From Burkholderia sp. WSM2230 (lineage in GTDB: Bacteria; Pseudomonadota; Gammaproteobacteria; Burkholderiales; Burkholderiaceae): DNA of 64,000 bases. The stretch spans positions 159-64,158 of the forward strand of contig NZ_AXAJ01000003.1 of the NCBI RefSeq assembly GCF_000472445.1, in the 5' to 3' direction. A program made the position numbers and the translations under genes. Below, piece by piece: positions 30,916-39,825 of the stretch. The stretch's first letter is position 1, and each line of letters begins with the position of its first letter. The notes beneath the pieces were generated by a model, which did no database searches, was not told the origin of the DNA, and saw only the letters and a program-made list of their open reading frames with translations.

Positions 30916-33156
30916 ATGATGCTCACCACCAAGCTGCAAATCCAGGTCCCCGAGGCGCTCCGCGCCCGCCAATCCTTTGCCACAAGTCCGCGCCTGAGCG
31001 CGCTCGCCGGGCTGCTGCTATGCGCATTCGGCGCGCATGCGCAGCAACCTGCCGACCTTGCCGGCAGCTTCGCGCAACTCGGCCATGGCCGTCTTGCGAG
31101 CCGCAGCATTTCGCTGGCCGAGCTGGGCATGCGCGAACCGCTCGTGCTGCGCGCGCCGGATGCCCGCCAGGAGCTCTATCTGCCGGTGCCGGCCGGCGTG
31201 CCTCTGACGGACGCCAGCCTGCAGATCGACGGCAGCTATCTGCGCGGCAACGGCGGGCGCACGACGATGCTGGTTTCGCTCGACGGCTCGCCGGTACTCT
31301 CGCGCAGCCCCGCGCAGGAACAGGGCGACGGCTCCGCGACGCTCGGCGTGGACGGCGCCGCGCGGCCAAGCGGCTTCGTGCGCGTGGGCCTCGACTGGTC
31401 GTCGCTGATCAACGACAACATCTGCGCGGACCAGACTGCGATCGGCAATGTCTGGCGCGTCGCGCCGAGCTCGCGCCTGACCTATCGCTACGATCCCGAC
31501 GCGATTGTCGATCTGCGCGGCGCGTGGAGCGCGTTGCCACACCAGCCGGTCGTGATGCTCGGCGCGCGCAGCGTGGCCGCGCCCGCGTTCAACGCAGGCT
31601 GGCGTGTCGAAGCGCTGCTGCAACGCGAAGGTCGCGCGCCGGTCACGCGCGCGTGGCCGGCCGCAGGCGATACGGTGGACCTGAGCGGCATCGAGGTGCC
31701 CGCGCCGTTGCGCGCGGTTCCCGCGTTCGCCGCGCTTGCCGCAGGCGGCTCGCACAAGCTGGCCAATCCCGCCGAGGCCGGCGCGCTGATCGCGCTCGCG
31801 CCCGGCGCGGCATTCGCACCCGACGTGATCGTTGCCGACGACACGCTGCGCGCAAGCTTGAAGACTTCCCTCGATGCGCTGCGCGAACAGGTGGCAGGCG
31901 CATCGCCCGCGGCGGCGGATGCGTTCGACGCCTGGCGCGCGCGCAGCATCGATCCGGTGGAAAAGCCGCTTGCGGCCGGCGAAGTGCGCGTCGCGCATGT
32001 GGGCGCACAAACCGCCATCGTGGTCGGCGACAACGACGGCGTCGCGGTGCTCGCCCACACGTGGCGTCCCATCGACGTCGTGAGCCGCCTCGTGGTGCAT
32101 CAGATCGACAATGCGCCGGATACGCGCGGTGACCAGATCGCGCTGTCGTTGCTCGGCGGCGAGCCGCGCACGCTGGACGTGCAGGTCCGCGCGAGCTGGG
32201 ACGCGAGCTTCGACCTGGGCGCCGCCTCGGGTATCGGCAAGCTGCCGGACGCCGTCGTGCTCGACGTGGCCGCGGCGCCGACCTTGGACGATTCCGGGCA
32301 AACCGCGTCGGTCTATTTCAACGACGTGCTGATCGGCTCGCAACTGCTCCGCGCCAACGGCAAGCCGCAACGCATCACCGCGCACGTGCCGCGTTTCGCG
32401 CTCGCTCCGCGCAACCAGGTACGGGTCGAGTTCCAGCGCCAGCCGGAAGGCGGTTGCCGTGCACGCGATCAGGGCCACCCGATCGCGGTCCTGCCGAGCA
32501 GCCATTTGCGTCTCGCCGACGCCAGCCTCGGCGACGATTTCACCGGCATGGTGGCGCGCTTTGCGTCGCAAGCCGAAGTGATCGTGCCGGCCGCCTATCT
32601 CGGCGATGCGACCGAGGCGCTGCCGCGCGTCGCGCGTCTCGCGAACGCGAGCGGCATTGCGCCGACGCGCGCGAGTTTTAGCGTTGCCCGCGACGGCGAC
32701 ACGGTGAAGCCGCAGGGCGCGTTTCTCGCCGCAGACGTCGCGCTCGTCGATGAAAAGAACATCGCGCGTCTCGCCAAAGACCGCCTGTCGTTCACCGATC
32801 CATCGGGCAAGATCCTCGCGGATCTGTCGGGCCTGAACCGCGTCGGCGTGATCGAAGTGGTGAGTTCGGGGAGCGTGCAGGGCGTGTCCTACCGTACCGT
32901 GGGCGATACGCCGGCGGTGCTGCCGGCTTCGCTGCAACTGTCGCGCGGCGACGTGGCGATCGTCGACGGCAGCGGCACGCTGCGCCAGTTCGATACGCGT
33001 CATCCGGGGCAGGTGGTCGATGCGAGCGACATGGAAGGTCCGTGGTTCATGCAGAGCTGGCTGCGCTGGGGCGTGCCGGCCGCGCTGATTGGCTTGCTCG
33101 TCGTGCTGCTGCTGGTGGCCAACATCGCGCGCCGCAGGAACCGGAACAAGTCGTGA
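30916..33156 (+). CDS. BcsB-like periplasmic glycan-synthase subunit
   Basis: This 746-residue protein has a signal peptide (hydrophobic LSALAGLLLCAFGAHA, cleavage near residue 42), a large periplasmic part and a single C-terminal membrane helix (WGVPAALIGLLVVLLLVANIA) followed by a basic tail. Its layout and the alternation of jelly-roll-like and alpha/beta segments follow BcsB, the periplasmic partner of cellulose synthase BcsA. Examples are ELYLPVPAGVPLTDASLQIDG, VRVGLDWSSLINDNICADQ and ASVYFNDVLIGSQLLRANG. I chose the ATG at 30916, which gives a proper signal peptide. Its stop overlaps the glycosyltransferase start (GTGA), so the two are translationally coupled. No cellulose synthase BcsA is present, so it probably guides a different polymer. 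Confidence 0.85.
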   Translation: MMLTTKLQIQVPEALRARQSFATSPRLSALAGLLLCAFGAHAQQPADLAGSFAQLGHGRLASRSISLAELGMREPLVLRAPDARQELYLPVPAGVPLTDASLQIDGSYLRGNGGRTTMLVSLDGSPVLSRSPAQEQGDGSATLGVDGAARPSGFVRVGLDWSSLINDNICADQTAIGNVWRVAPSSRLTYRYDPDAIVDLRGAWSALPHQPVVMLGARSVAAPAFNAGWRVEALLQREGRAPVTRAWPAAGDTVDLSGIEVPAPLRAVPAFAALAAGGSHKLANPAEAGALIALAPGAAFAPDVIVADDTLRASLKTSLDALREQVAGASPAAADAFDAWRARSIDPVEKPLAAGEVRVAHVGAQTAIVVGDNDGVAVLAHTWRPIDVVSRLVVHQIDNAPDTRGDQIALSLLGGEPRTLDVQVRASWDASFDLGAASGIGKLPDAVVLDVAAAPTLDDSGQTASVYFNDVLIGSQLLRANGKPQRITAHVPRFALAPRNQVRVEFQRQPEGGCRARDQGHPIAVLPSSHLRLADASLGDDFTGMVARFASQAEVIVPAAYLGDATEALPRVARLANASGIAPTRASFSVARDGDTVKPQGAFLAADVALVDEKNIARLAKDRLSFTDPSGKILADLSGLNRVGVIEVVSSGSVQGVSYRTVGDTPAVLPASLQLSRGDVAIVDGSGTLRQFDTRHPGQVVDASDMEGPWFMQSWLRWGVPAALIGLLVVLLLVANIARRRNRNKS

Positions 33157-35321
33157 GCATCGCGCTGATCAAATGGTACGTGGGCTACGCGGTAGCTCAC
33201 TACTACCACGCGCTCGAATATGTCGCCGCGCTGGTGGCGTTCCTGATCGTGCTCTCCAGCATCGACGATCTGTTCATCGATCTCTGGTACTGGAGCCGCA
33301 TGCTCTACCGCCGCCTGACGGTGGAGCGGACCTATAAGCCGCTGACCGCCGCGCAGCTCTATCAGCGCGAAGAGCAGCCGCTTGCGATCATGGTGCCCGC
33401 ATGGCACGAATACGACGTGGTCGCCGCGATGATCGAAGATCTCGTGCGCGTGATGGACTACCGCAACTATGTGGTGTTCGTCGGCACGTATCAGAACGAT
33501 CCGCAGACCATCGCCGAAGTCGAGCGCATGCGCCGCCGCTACAAGCAGCTACGCCGCGTGGAAGTGCCGCATGACGGACCGACCTGCAAGGCCGATTGCC
33601 TGAACTGGGTGATTCAGGCGATCTTCGCTTACGAGCGTGAGGCGGGCATCGAATTCGCGGGCGTCGTTCTGCACGACAGCGAGGACGTGCTGCATCCGGT
33701 CGAGCTGCGCTTTTTCAATTATCTGCTGCCGCGCAAGGACATGATCCAGTTGCCGGTTGCGTCGCTCGAACGCAACTGGTTCGAGCTCGTGGCCGGCACC
33801 TATATGGACGAGTTTGCCGAGTGGCACGCAAAGGACCTCGTGGTGCGCGAGAGTCTGGTGGGCTCGGTGCCGTCGGCGGGCGTGGGCACGTGTTTCTCGC
33901 GGCGCGCGCTGCTTTCGCTGATTGCCGAGACCGACAATCAGCCGTTCAACACAGAGAGTCTCACCGAAGACTACGACGTCGGCGCGCGTCTCGCGAAGAT
34001 GGGCATGCAATCCATTTTCGCGCGCTTTCCGGTGCAGTTCGCGACGCGCCGCAAGGCATGGTTCGGCTTCGGCGCCGAGCGCGACATTACGGTGACGATG
34101 CCTTTGTGCGTGCGCGAGTTCTTCCCCGATACGTTTCGCACCGCTTATCGTCAACGCGCGCGCTGGACGCTCGGCATTGGCCTGCAAGGGTGGAAGCAGA
34201 CCGGCTGGACCGGCTCGCTCGCGAATCGCTATCTGCTGTTTCGCGACCGCAAAGGTGTCGTGACCGCGTTCGTCGGCATCATTGCCTACGGGCTCGTGCT
34301 GCAGTTCCTGCTGTTCGCGGGCGCGAGTCTGCTGGGTCTGATGCCCGAGCTGATCGCCTCGCCGTTTGCCGACTCGCCATGGCTGCGCGCGTTGCTGTGG
34401 GTGAATGCGGTGGCCCTGGTGTTGCGAGTGGTGCAGCGCATCTACTTCGTCACGAGGCTGTATGGCTGGGAGCATGGTGTGTTGTCGGTGCCGCGCATGG
34501 TGGTCGGCAACTTCATCAATTTCATGGCGGTTTCACGCGCGTGGAAGATGTTCCTCGTGCATCTCGCGACGGGCAAGCGGCTCGCATGGGACAAGACCAT
34601 GCATGACTTTCCGTCGGCGGATGGTTTCAACAATCGCCGCCAGCGTCTTGGCGAACTGCTGCTGTCGTGGCAAGCAATCGACCCCGACAGGCTCGAGCAG
34701 GCACTCGGCGAGAGCCATGCGCGCGAGGCGCCGCTTGGCCGCGTGCTGATGGCCAAAGGCTGGCTCGACGAGGAAACGCTTGCCGAAGCGATTGCGTTTC
34801 AGACGGATTTGCCGCGCGGCCGCCTGAATCTCGAACAGCTTCGCGAGGACGCCGCGTGTCTGCCGCTAGAGACAATCGTGCGGCACCGCGTGCTGCCGCA
34901 GATCGACGCTGCGCATACCGCTCATCGCCGCACGGTTCTGCTGACGGCGAGTCCGCTGTCCGACGAGGTGCTCGCTCAGCTGAGCGAGCTGATCGACGGA
35001 CCGGTGGCTCAGGAGATCGTTCGCGAGGGCGAGATTGCGGCGGGTTTGCGCGTGCTGCGCGGCGTCGACATTGCAGTGCCCGCGGACGCGGGCGCTGGCC
35101 AGATGCCCGCGCGCAGCGTGCCGCTGATCGGTGATCTGCTGATCGAACATGGGCACGTGCGCCGCGAGGACTTCGAAGCCGCGATGCAGCACTATCGTCC
35201 GGACCGTCATGGCCGTATCGGCGACTACATGGTGGCGCGCGAGGTCATCTCGCTTGCCGCGCTCGACAACGTCATCCAGGAACAGCGCCGCCTGCAGGCC
35301 GCGTTGGCGGCGACAGAATGA
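33153..35321 (+). CDS. nfrB: NfrB-like membrane glycosyltransferase with C-terminal MshEN-type domains
   Basis: This 722-residue inner-membrane glycosyltransferase has N-terminal helices (about 10-50), a GT2-type catalytic domain (75-345) with a DxD-like HDSED at 174-178, TED at 271-273 and QRARW at 334-338, and further helices (370-470). The tail contains four copies of the 24-residue pattern seen in MshEN c-di-GMP-binding domains: RLGELLLSWQAID from 498, PLGRVLMAKGWLDE from 527, LIGDLLIEHGHVR from 658 and RIGDYMVAREVIS from 688. E. coli NfrB has this architecture and is needed for phage N4 infection. The GTG start overlaps the bcsB-like stop, and the stop overlaps the nfrA-like ATG. It likely polymerises a ManNAc-containing glycan when c-di-GMP is bound. 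Confidence 0.9.
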   Translation: MSIALIKWYVGYAVAHYYHALEYVAALVAFLIVLSSIDDLFIDLWYWSRMLYRRLTVERTYKPLTAAQLYQREEQPLAIMVPAWHEYDVVAAMIEDLVRVMDYRNYVVFVGTYQNDPQTIAEVERMRRRYKQLRRVEVPHDGPTCKADCLNWVIQAIFAYEREAGIEFAGVVLHDSEDVLHPVELRFFNYLLPRKDMIQLPVASLERNWFELVAGTYMDEFAEWHAKDLVVRESLVGSVPSAGVGTCFSRRALLSLIAETDNQPFNTESLTEDYDVGARLAKMGMQSIFARFPVQFATRRKAWFGFGAERDITVTMPLCVREFFPDTFRTAYRQRARWTLGIGLQGWKQTGWTGSLANRYLLFRDRKGVVTAFVGIIAYGLVLQFLLFAGASLLGLMPELIASPFADSPWLRALLWVNAVALVLRVVQRIYFVTRLYGWEHGVLSVPRMVVGNFINFMAVSRAWKMFLVHLATGKRLAWDKTMHDFPSADGFNNRRQRLGELLLSWQAIDPDRLEQALGESHAREAPLGRVLMAKGWLDEETLAEAIAFQTDLPRGRLNLEQLREDAACLPLETIVRHRVLPQIDAAHTAHRRTVLLTASPLSDEVLAQLSELIDGPVAQEIVREGEIAAGLRVLRGVDIAVPADAGAGQMPARSVPLIGDLLIEHGHVRREDFEAAMQHYRPDRHGRIGDYMVAREVISLAALDNVIQEQRRLQAALAATE

Positions 35322-37927
35322 TCGACTCGATTTTGATGCGGCGCGCACACGCGCTGCCGGCGCACGCGGCTCAGCTAGCGCCGCGTTTGCGGGGACTCTT
35401 GACGCCGACGCGCGAGGCGCGCGCGCGGCTCTCCGGCACTTGCGCAACGCCGTTCGTGCTGCGCGCGATTGCCGCTGCCGCAGTGGCCGGCGCACTCGGC
35501 CTCGCGCCGAACGTACACGCGCAGAGCGGGGCCGCGACCGTGCCAAACGCGCTGCCGCTCAGCGGCGCCGCATACCGTGTCGCGCAGGAAGCCTATGCCG
35601 CGTATGCTCGCGGCGACTATGCGGGCGCCGTTGCGCGAACTCGCGAGGCCATTCGCCAGCGACCCGACGTGGTCTCGCTGCGCGTGCTGCTCGCCAACTC
35701 GCTCGCCGCACAGCGCCGTTATGGCGAAGCGAGCCGCTCGCTTGGCGAAGCAATCGCGCAACTCGGTCCCGACCCGGCGTTGACCTCGCGGCGCAAGCAG
35801 ATCGACGCGTTGAATGTGTCGACGCGAGCGGTTGTGCGCGGCGGCCGTCAGCAGGCGGGCGACCCGAATGCGTTGAGCGGCGCCGCGCTCACGGCGGCCC
35901 AGCACGCGTACAAAGCTTATGCGGCGAAGGATTTCGCGGCCACCGTCAAATATGCCAACGACGCGCTCGCGCTGCGTCCCGATCTGTTGCGTCTGCATCT
36001 ATTGCTGATCGACGCGGCGAGCGCCGCGGGCGACGATGCCGGTGCATGGGCCGCCAACCTCGATGCGGTGAAGCGCTTCGGCGATAACGACGAACTGCGC
36101 TTGCGGCGCGGTTTCATCGGTAGCCGGCTCGCGCCGAAGTCGGCGGCGGCCTCGTATGAAGCGCGCAAGCAGGGCGACGACGCGCGCGCTGCGGCGCTCG
36201 CGCGCGGGGCCGTCTCCTATGCGCCGGATCGCATCGGCTACCGGATGCAGTTGATCGACGCGCTGTTCGCCGCGAACGATCTGCCGGCGGTGCAGGCCGC
36301 CGCAAGCGCGGCGATCGCCGACCTTTCCGCCGACGACGCGTCGCTCATGCCGCTCACGTTGCGCGGCTACGCACTCGCGGCACAGGGCCATGCGTCTGAT
36401 GCCGACGCGGACTTCGTGCGCGCCTTGAAGGTGAGCCATGCAGGCGCACGAGACCAGCGCGTGGCGCGCACCATCATCGCCGATGTCTGGATTGCCGCCC
36501 GCGACCCGCAACGCGCGCTCGATCTGCTCGCGCCGTTGCAGGCCAACAACGACGATACGGATGCCGCGATCGCGCTGCGCCGCGCGCGGGCGCGAGCTGC
36601 GTTGGCACACCCGGTCGCGGCTTCGCTCGATCCGCTGCGCCGGCCGATCATCGAGTGTCTGCTCGACGAGTACGGCTCCAGTTGCTACGTTTATCCAGCC
36701 GATCCGGGATTTGCTGCTGCACGTGCTGCACAGAAAGCGTCCGCGGCGAAGAACAAGACTGCCGCGCTGCGCGATGCGCGTGACGCGGTGCAGGCCGCGC
36801 CGGACGATCCACAGCATCGCGTGCAATTGATCGACGCGCTGGTGGCCGCGGGCGAGACGCGCGAGGCAAACGACGAAGCGCGCCAAATGGTCGATACGGG
36901 CATGCTCGACGCGCTGCCGGACATGACGGCTGCATACATCGCGCAACGAGCGGGCAACGGTCGTGTGGCCTACGAGCGCTTCAGCATGGCCGACAAGGCC
37001 GGCGCACTGCCGCCGGGCGCGGCCGCGGATGCGGGCTATGCGGCGATGCACGCGCATCGCAACCGCGAGGCCGCGCAGTATTTCGAGCGGGCCATCGACG
37101 CGAGTGCGGCGGCCTTGCCCGACACGGAAGGCATCGCCACGCCGACGCAATCCACGCCGGCGCAACTGAACGACATACGCAGCGCGCACGCGGACGTGAC
37201 GCGCAACTGGGGCTTCAACGCGTCGCTCAATTATCGCGGCGCGGGCATGCAGCCCGGCTATGCGTCGTCGCCCACACCGGGCACGTCGAACAACTGGCAA
37301 AGCGGTGTCGAAGCCTACTGGCGACCGTTCGGCAGTCTCGGCGAGCGCATGTTCGAAGTCTATGCACGCGGCTATGAAAGCTTCGGCGTGAAGAACGGCG
37401 GCGCCACCGGCGTCGATACCTTGCAGGCGACGGTCGGCGCGCGCGCCAAACCGCTCACGCAAATCGACGCGATCGTCGCGTTCGAGCGCATCATTCCGAT
37501 CGGCTCGCGCGTGGATCCCGACTGGCTCGCGCGCCTCGCATATTCGGGCGGCTTCGGCACCGAGCGTCGCGTGGACGTGCCTGCGTGGTGGACCACGCGC
37601 ATCTACGCGGAGACGGGCACGTATCTGAACGCGGGCTCCGTGTATGCAACCACCAACGTCCAGATGGGCCGCACGTTCCGGATGGACAGCTATAGTCCGA
37701 AGTGGACCGTGTTTCCGTACCTGGTGGTGGGCGCGGACTACGATTCGAGCATCAATCACAGTATTCCGCTAGGCGCGGGCGTCGGCATCTCGACGCGCTA
37801 CTGGTTCCGCGACAGTCAATACGATGCGCCGCGCTCGTATGTCGATCTGTCGGTGCAGTACCGGCTGAAAATCAGCGGCGACGAGCGCGCTCGCGGCGTG
37901 TTCTTCGGCGCGGTGTTTGCGTATTGA
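35318..37927 (+). CDS. nfrA: NfrA-like outer-membrane glycan export protein (TPR + barrel)
   Basis: This 869-residue protein has a delayed signal peptide (hydrophobic AIAAAAVAGALGLAP, cleavage near residue 68). A long TPR-type helical repeat region follows (AYRVAQEAYAAYARGDYAGAVARTREAI, then similar units through about residue 590). The C-terminal barrel domain resembles that of the phage N4 adsorption protein NfrA (WGFNASLNYRGAGMQPGY, QSGVEAYWRPFG) and ends in the aromatic FAY. TPR-plus-barrel proteins such as BcsC and PgaA carry polysaccharide through the periplasm and outer membrane. The ATG overlaps the nfrB-like stop (ATGA). It is shorter than E. coli NfrA (about 990 aa). Confidence 0.88.
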   Translation: MIDSILMRRAHALPAHAAQLAPRLRGLLTPTREARARLSGTCATPFVLRAIAAAAVAGALGLAPNVHAQSGAATVPNALPLSGAAYRVAQEAYAAYARGDYAGAVARTREAIRQRPDVVSLRVLLANSLAAQRRYGEASRSLGEAIAQLGPDPALTSRRKQIDALNVSTRAVVRGGRQQAGDPNALSGAALTAAQHAYKAYAAKDFAATVKYANDALALRPDLLRLHLLLIDAASAAGDDAGAWAANLDAVKRFGDNDELRLRRGFIGSRLAPKSAAASYEARKQGDDARAAALARGAVSYAPDRIGYRMQLIDALFAANDLPAVQAAASAAIADLSADDASLMPLTLRGYALAAQGHASDADADFVRALKVSHAGARDQRVARTIIADVWIAARDPQRALDLLAPLQANNDDTDAAIALRRARARAALAHPVAASLDPLRRPIIECLLDEYGSSCYVYPADPGFAAARAAQKASAAKNKTAALRDARDAVQAAPDDPQHRVQLIDALVAAGETREANDEARQMVDTGMLDALPDMTAAYIAQRAGNGRVAYERFSMADKAGALPPGAAADAGYAAMHAHRNREAAQYFERAIDASAAALPDTEGIATPTQSTPAQLNDIRSAHADVTRNWGFNASLNYRGAGMQPGYASSPTPGTSNNWQSGVEAYWRPFGSLGERMFEVYARGYESFGVKNGGATGVDTLQATVGARAKPLTQIDAIVAFERIIPIGSRVDPDWLARLAYSGGFGTERRVDVPAWWTTRIYAETGTYLNAGSVYATTNVQMGRTFRMDSYSPKWTVFPYLVVGADYDSSINHSIPLGAGVGISTRYWFRDSQYDAPRSYVDLSVQYRLKISGDERARGVFFGAVFAY

Positions 37928-37971
37928 GGCGGCGCTTATCTGTTTCCAGGCAGTGGAGCGATTGGAGTGAT

Positions 37972-38946
37972 ATGTGGAAGTCTGACGGCAAACAGGAATC
38001 CGGTTCGCGGGATCGCTGTGCGGCTCTAGCGGGTCCGCGCTCCCGGCGCCGGCGCACGCTGATTGCCGCGGGCGCATTGACCGCCTTGCTCGGCGGCTGT
38101 GCAACGAGCCGTTCCGGCGACTCAGCTGGCCTCGCGCAAGGCGTGGTGTGGCAGCCGGACGCCGAGCATCTCGATCCACGCGGCGATTGGCAGCGTCTCG
38201 GCGCGAGCGATCTGCTCGTGCAATGGACGGCCGTGGATGGCATAGCCTATCTGCCGGGTATGGAGGCGTCGGGTTCGACGGGCTCTTCCGGCTCCGGCGC
38301 AGATACGCTTGGCGGGCTGAAAACCGCTCGCCGTTTGCCCGACTGGACCCGCATTGCCAACGAGCCGTGGGCGCGCAGTGTGATCGTCGGTCTCGCAGGT
38401 CGCTTCGACGAGACATCGGCTCGCGCGCAAGCAGCGCAACTGATCGAGCAGTCGCGCAGGCTCGTCGAGGTGCGGCCGCCGGTTCGCGTCGCGGGCTATT
38501 ACTTTCCGGTAGAAGTCGATCCGACATGGAAAGACGCAGCCTCGCTCGGGCCCTTGCTCGACCGGCTACCGCGGCCTTTGTGGATCAGCGTCTACGACAA
38601 TTCGAACATCGGCGGCGAGGCACTTGCCGAGTGGCTCGACGGCTGGCTGCCGCGCGACGTCGGCGTGTTTTTCCAGGACGGTTGCGGCGTCTACACGCGC
38701 GGCCCGGCCGCCGCGCGCGAGTATGCGGACGCTCTGGCCGCGCGGCTTGGCGCGCGCCGCGTGAGGATCATTGCTGAGGCGTTTCGTCCCGCCGTGGGCG
38801 GCACGTTCCGCTCAGCGAGCGCGGCGGAACTTGCGCCGCAACTGCTTGCGTATCGCGGGCATCGGGTTTATCTGTTCGATGGTCCGCACTATGTGTCGGC
38901 AAGACTCGTGCAAGAGTTGCTGGCGATTGACTGGCCGCGGAGCTAA
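37972..38946 (+). CDS. Lipoprotein, DUF4434-like, end of the glycan cluster
   Basis: This 324-residue protein has a basic N-terminus, a hydrophobic TLIAAGALTALLGG and a lipobox ending LGGC, so it is a lipoprotein. The mature part has a TIM-barrel-like alternation (VRVAGYYFPVEVDPTW, PRPLWISVYDNSNIGGEALAEWL, VGVFFQDGCGVY, RVRIIAEAF), which I relate to DUF4434/PgaB-like glycan-acting proteins. The start has GGAG four bases upstream. It lies 44 bp after the nfrA-like gene, so it is probably in the same operon. It may trim or modify the polymer, but I cannot see a definite catalytic pair. Confidence 0.75.
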   Translation: MWKSDGKQESGSRDRCAALAGPRSRRRRTLIAAGALTALLGGCATSRSGDSAGLAQGVVWQPDAEHLDPRGDWQRLGASDLLVQWTAVDGIAYLPGMEASGSTGSSGSGADTLGGLKTARRLPDWTRIANEPWARSVIVGLAGRFDETSARAQAAQLIEQSRRLVEVRPPVRVAGYYFPVEVDPTWKDAASLGPLLDRLPRPLWISVYDNSNIGGEALAEWLDGWLPRDVGVFFQDGCGVYTRGPAAAREYADALAARLGARRVRIIAEAFRPAVGGTFRSASAAELAPQLLAYRGHRVYLFDGPHYVSARLVQELLAIDWPRS

Positions 38947-38984
38947 TGCGCCGGGGCGCGCTTCGTAGCGCTATAGTTGTTTCA

Positions 38985-39085
38985 ATGCGACTGCTTCAGC
39001 GCGATTGGCTGCGGCCCGACTGTTTCAGCGCGACGGTTCGAGCGCGACTGCTTCAGCGCAACAGTTCAGCGCAACAGTTCCAGCA
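38985..39085. repeat. Degenerate GACTGCTTCAGCGC repeats downstream of lysE
   Basis: Near-identical copies of GCGACTGCTTCAGCGC occur at 38987 and 39044, with diverged versions between them (CGACTGTTTCAGCGCG near 39018). Shortened ones follow (CAGTTCAGCGCAA twice near 39062-39075). The array sits between the lipoprotein gene and the convergent lysE gene. It is not coding in any frame that I trust. Confidence 0.7.
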
Positions 39086-39107
39086 CAATTGCCTGGTCGC
39101 AACCACC

Positions 39108-39728
39108 TCAACGCAACTGCGTAACAGCCAGCAACAACACCATGCTGCCGATTGCGCCGTCCAGCACGCGCCACGCGTTCGCGCGGCGAAACAGCGGCGC
39201 CAGCGCGCGGGCACCGTAACCGAGCGCGATAAACCACACACAGCTCACGGCCATCGCGCCGACCGCGAACGCGACGCGTGCGCCCTCCGGTTCCCGCGCG
39301 CCCGCCGTACCGACCAGCAGGAACGTATCCAGATAAACGTGCGGATTGAGCCAAGTGAAGGCGAGCGTCATCAGAATGATCGGCATGGCGCGTTGGGCGG
39401 GCGGCGCGGCAGAGCTGGCACCGGCGTCCATCACCGCGTGGCCGGGCCGTACCGCGCGCCGTAGCGCGTTGATGCCGAACCACGCGAGATAGGCGAGCCC
39501 CACATACAGCATGACGTGCACGAAAACCGGATAGCGCTGCACCAGCACCGACGCACCACCGACGCCCGCGCTGATCAGAATGCAGTCCGACAGCGCGCAT
39601 AGTGCGACGATCTTGCCGACGTGCGAGCGCATGATGCCTTGCCTCAGCACAAAGGCGTTCTGTGCGCCGATGGTGACGATCAGCGACGCGCATAACGCCG
39701 CGCCGTGCGAAAAAGACAACCAGTTCAT
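39108..39728 (-). CDS. lysE: LysE/ArgO-type amino-acid exporter
   Basis: This 206-residue inner-membrane protein has about six hydrophobic segments and the LysE signatures TIGAQNAFVLRQGI near the N-terminus and LAFTWLNPHVYLDTFLLVG in the second half. The family exports lysine and arginine. It is divergent from an ArgP/LysG-type regulator, the classical arrangement for this exporter, so induction by intracellular basic amino acids is likely. Confidence 0.93.
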   Translation of the reverse strand: MNWLSFSHGAALCASLIVTIGAQNAFVLRQGIMRSHVGKIVALCALSDCILISAGVGGASVLVQRYPVFVHVMLYVGLAYLAWFGINALRRAVRPGHAVMDAGASSAAPPAQRAMPIILMTLAFTWLNPHVYLDTFLLVGTAGAREPEGARVAFAVGAMAVSCVWFIALGYGARALAPLFRRANAWRVLDGAIGSMVLLLAVTQLR

Positions 39729-39786
39729 AGTCGATCCAGTAGACGGAAGAAGCCAACCCCGCTAGTCTGCAGAGCTGGAAGTAATA

Positions 39787-39802
39787 AGAAAAGCTAATTT
39801 CT
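39787..39802. promoter_or_regulatory. Possible ArgP operator in the lysE/argP gap
   Basis: AGAAAAGCTAATTTCT is an imperfect inverted repeat in the 97-bp divergent region. Its position suits ArgP binding, but the match to any consensus is weak. Confidence 0.35.
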
Positions 39803-39825
39803 CTAACGCCGATTAAGGAGCGCTA

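Noticed and set aside
31018..33003. Long antisense open frame over the bcsB-like gene
   Set aside because: High-GC coding sequence leaves long shadow frames on the opposite strand. The plus frame has a signal peptide and a C-terminal anchor.
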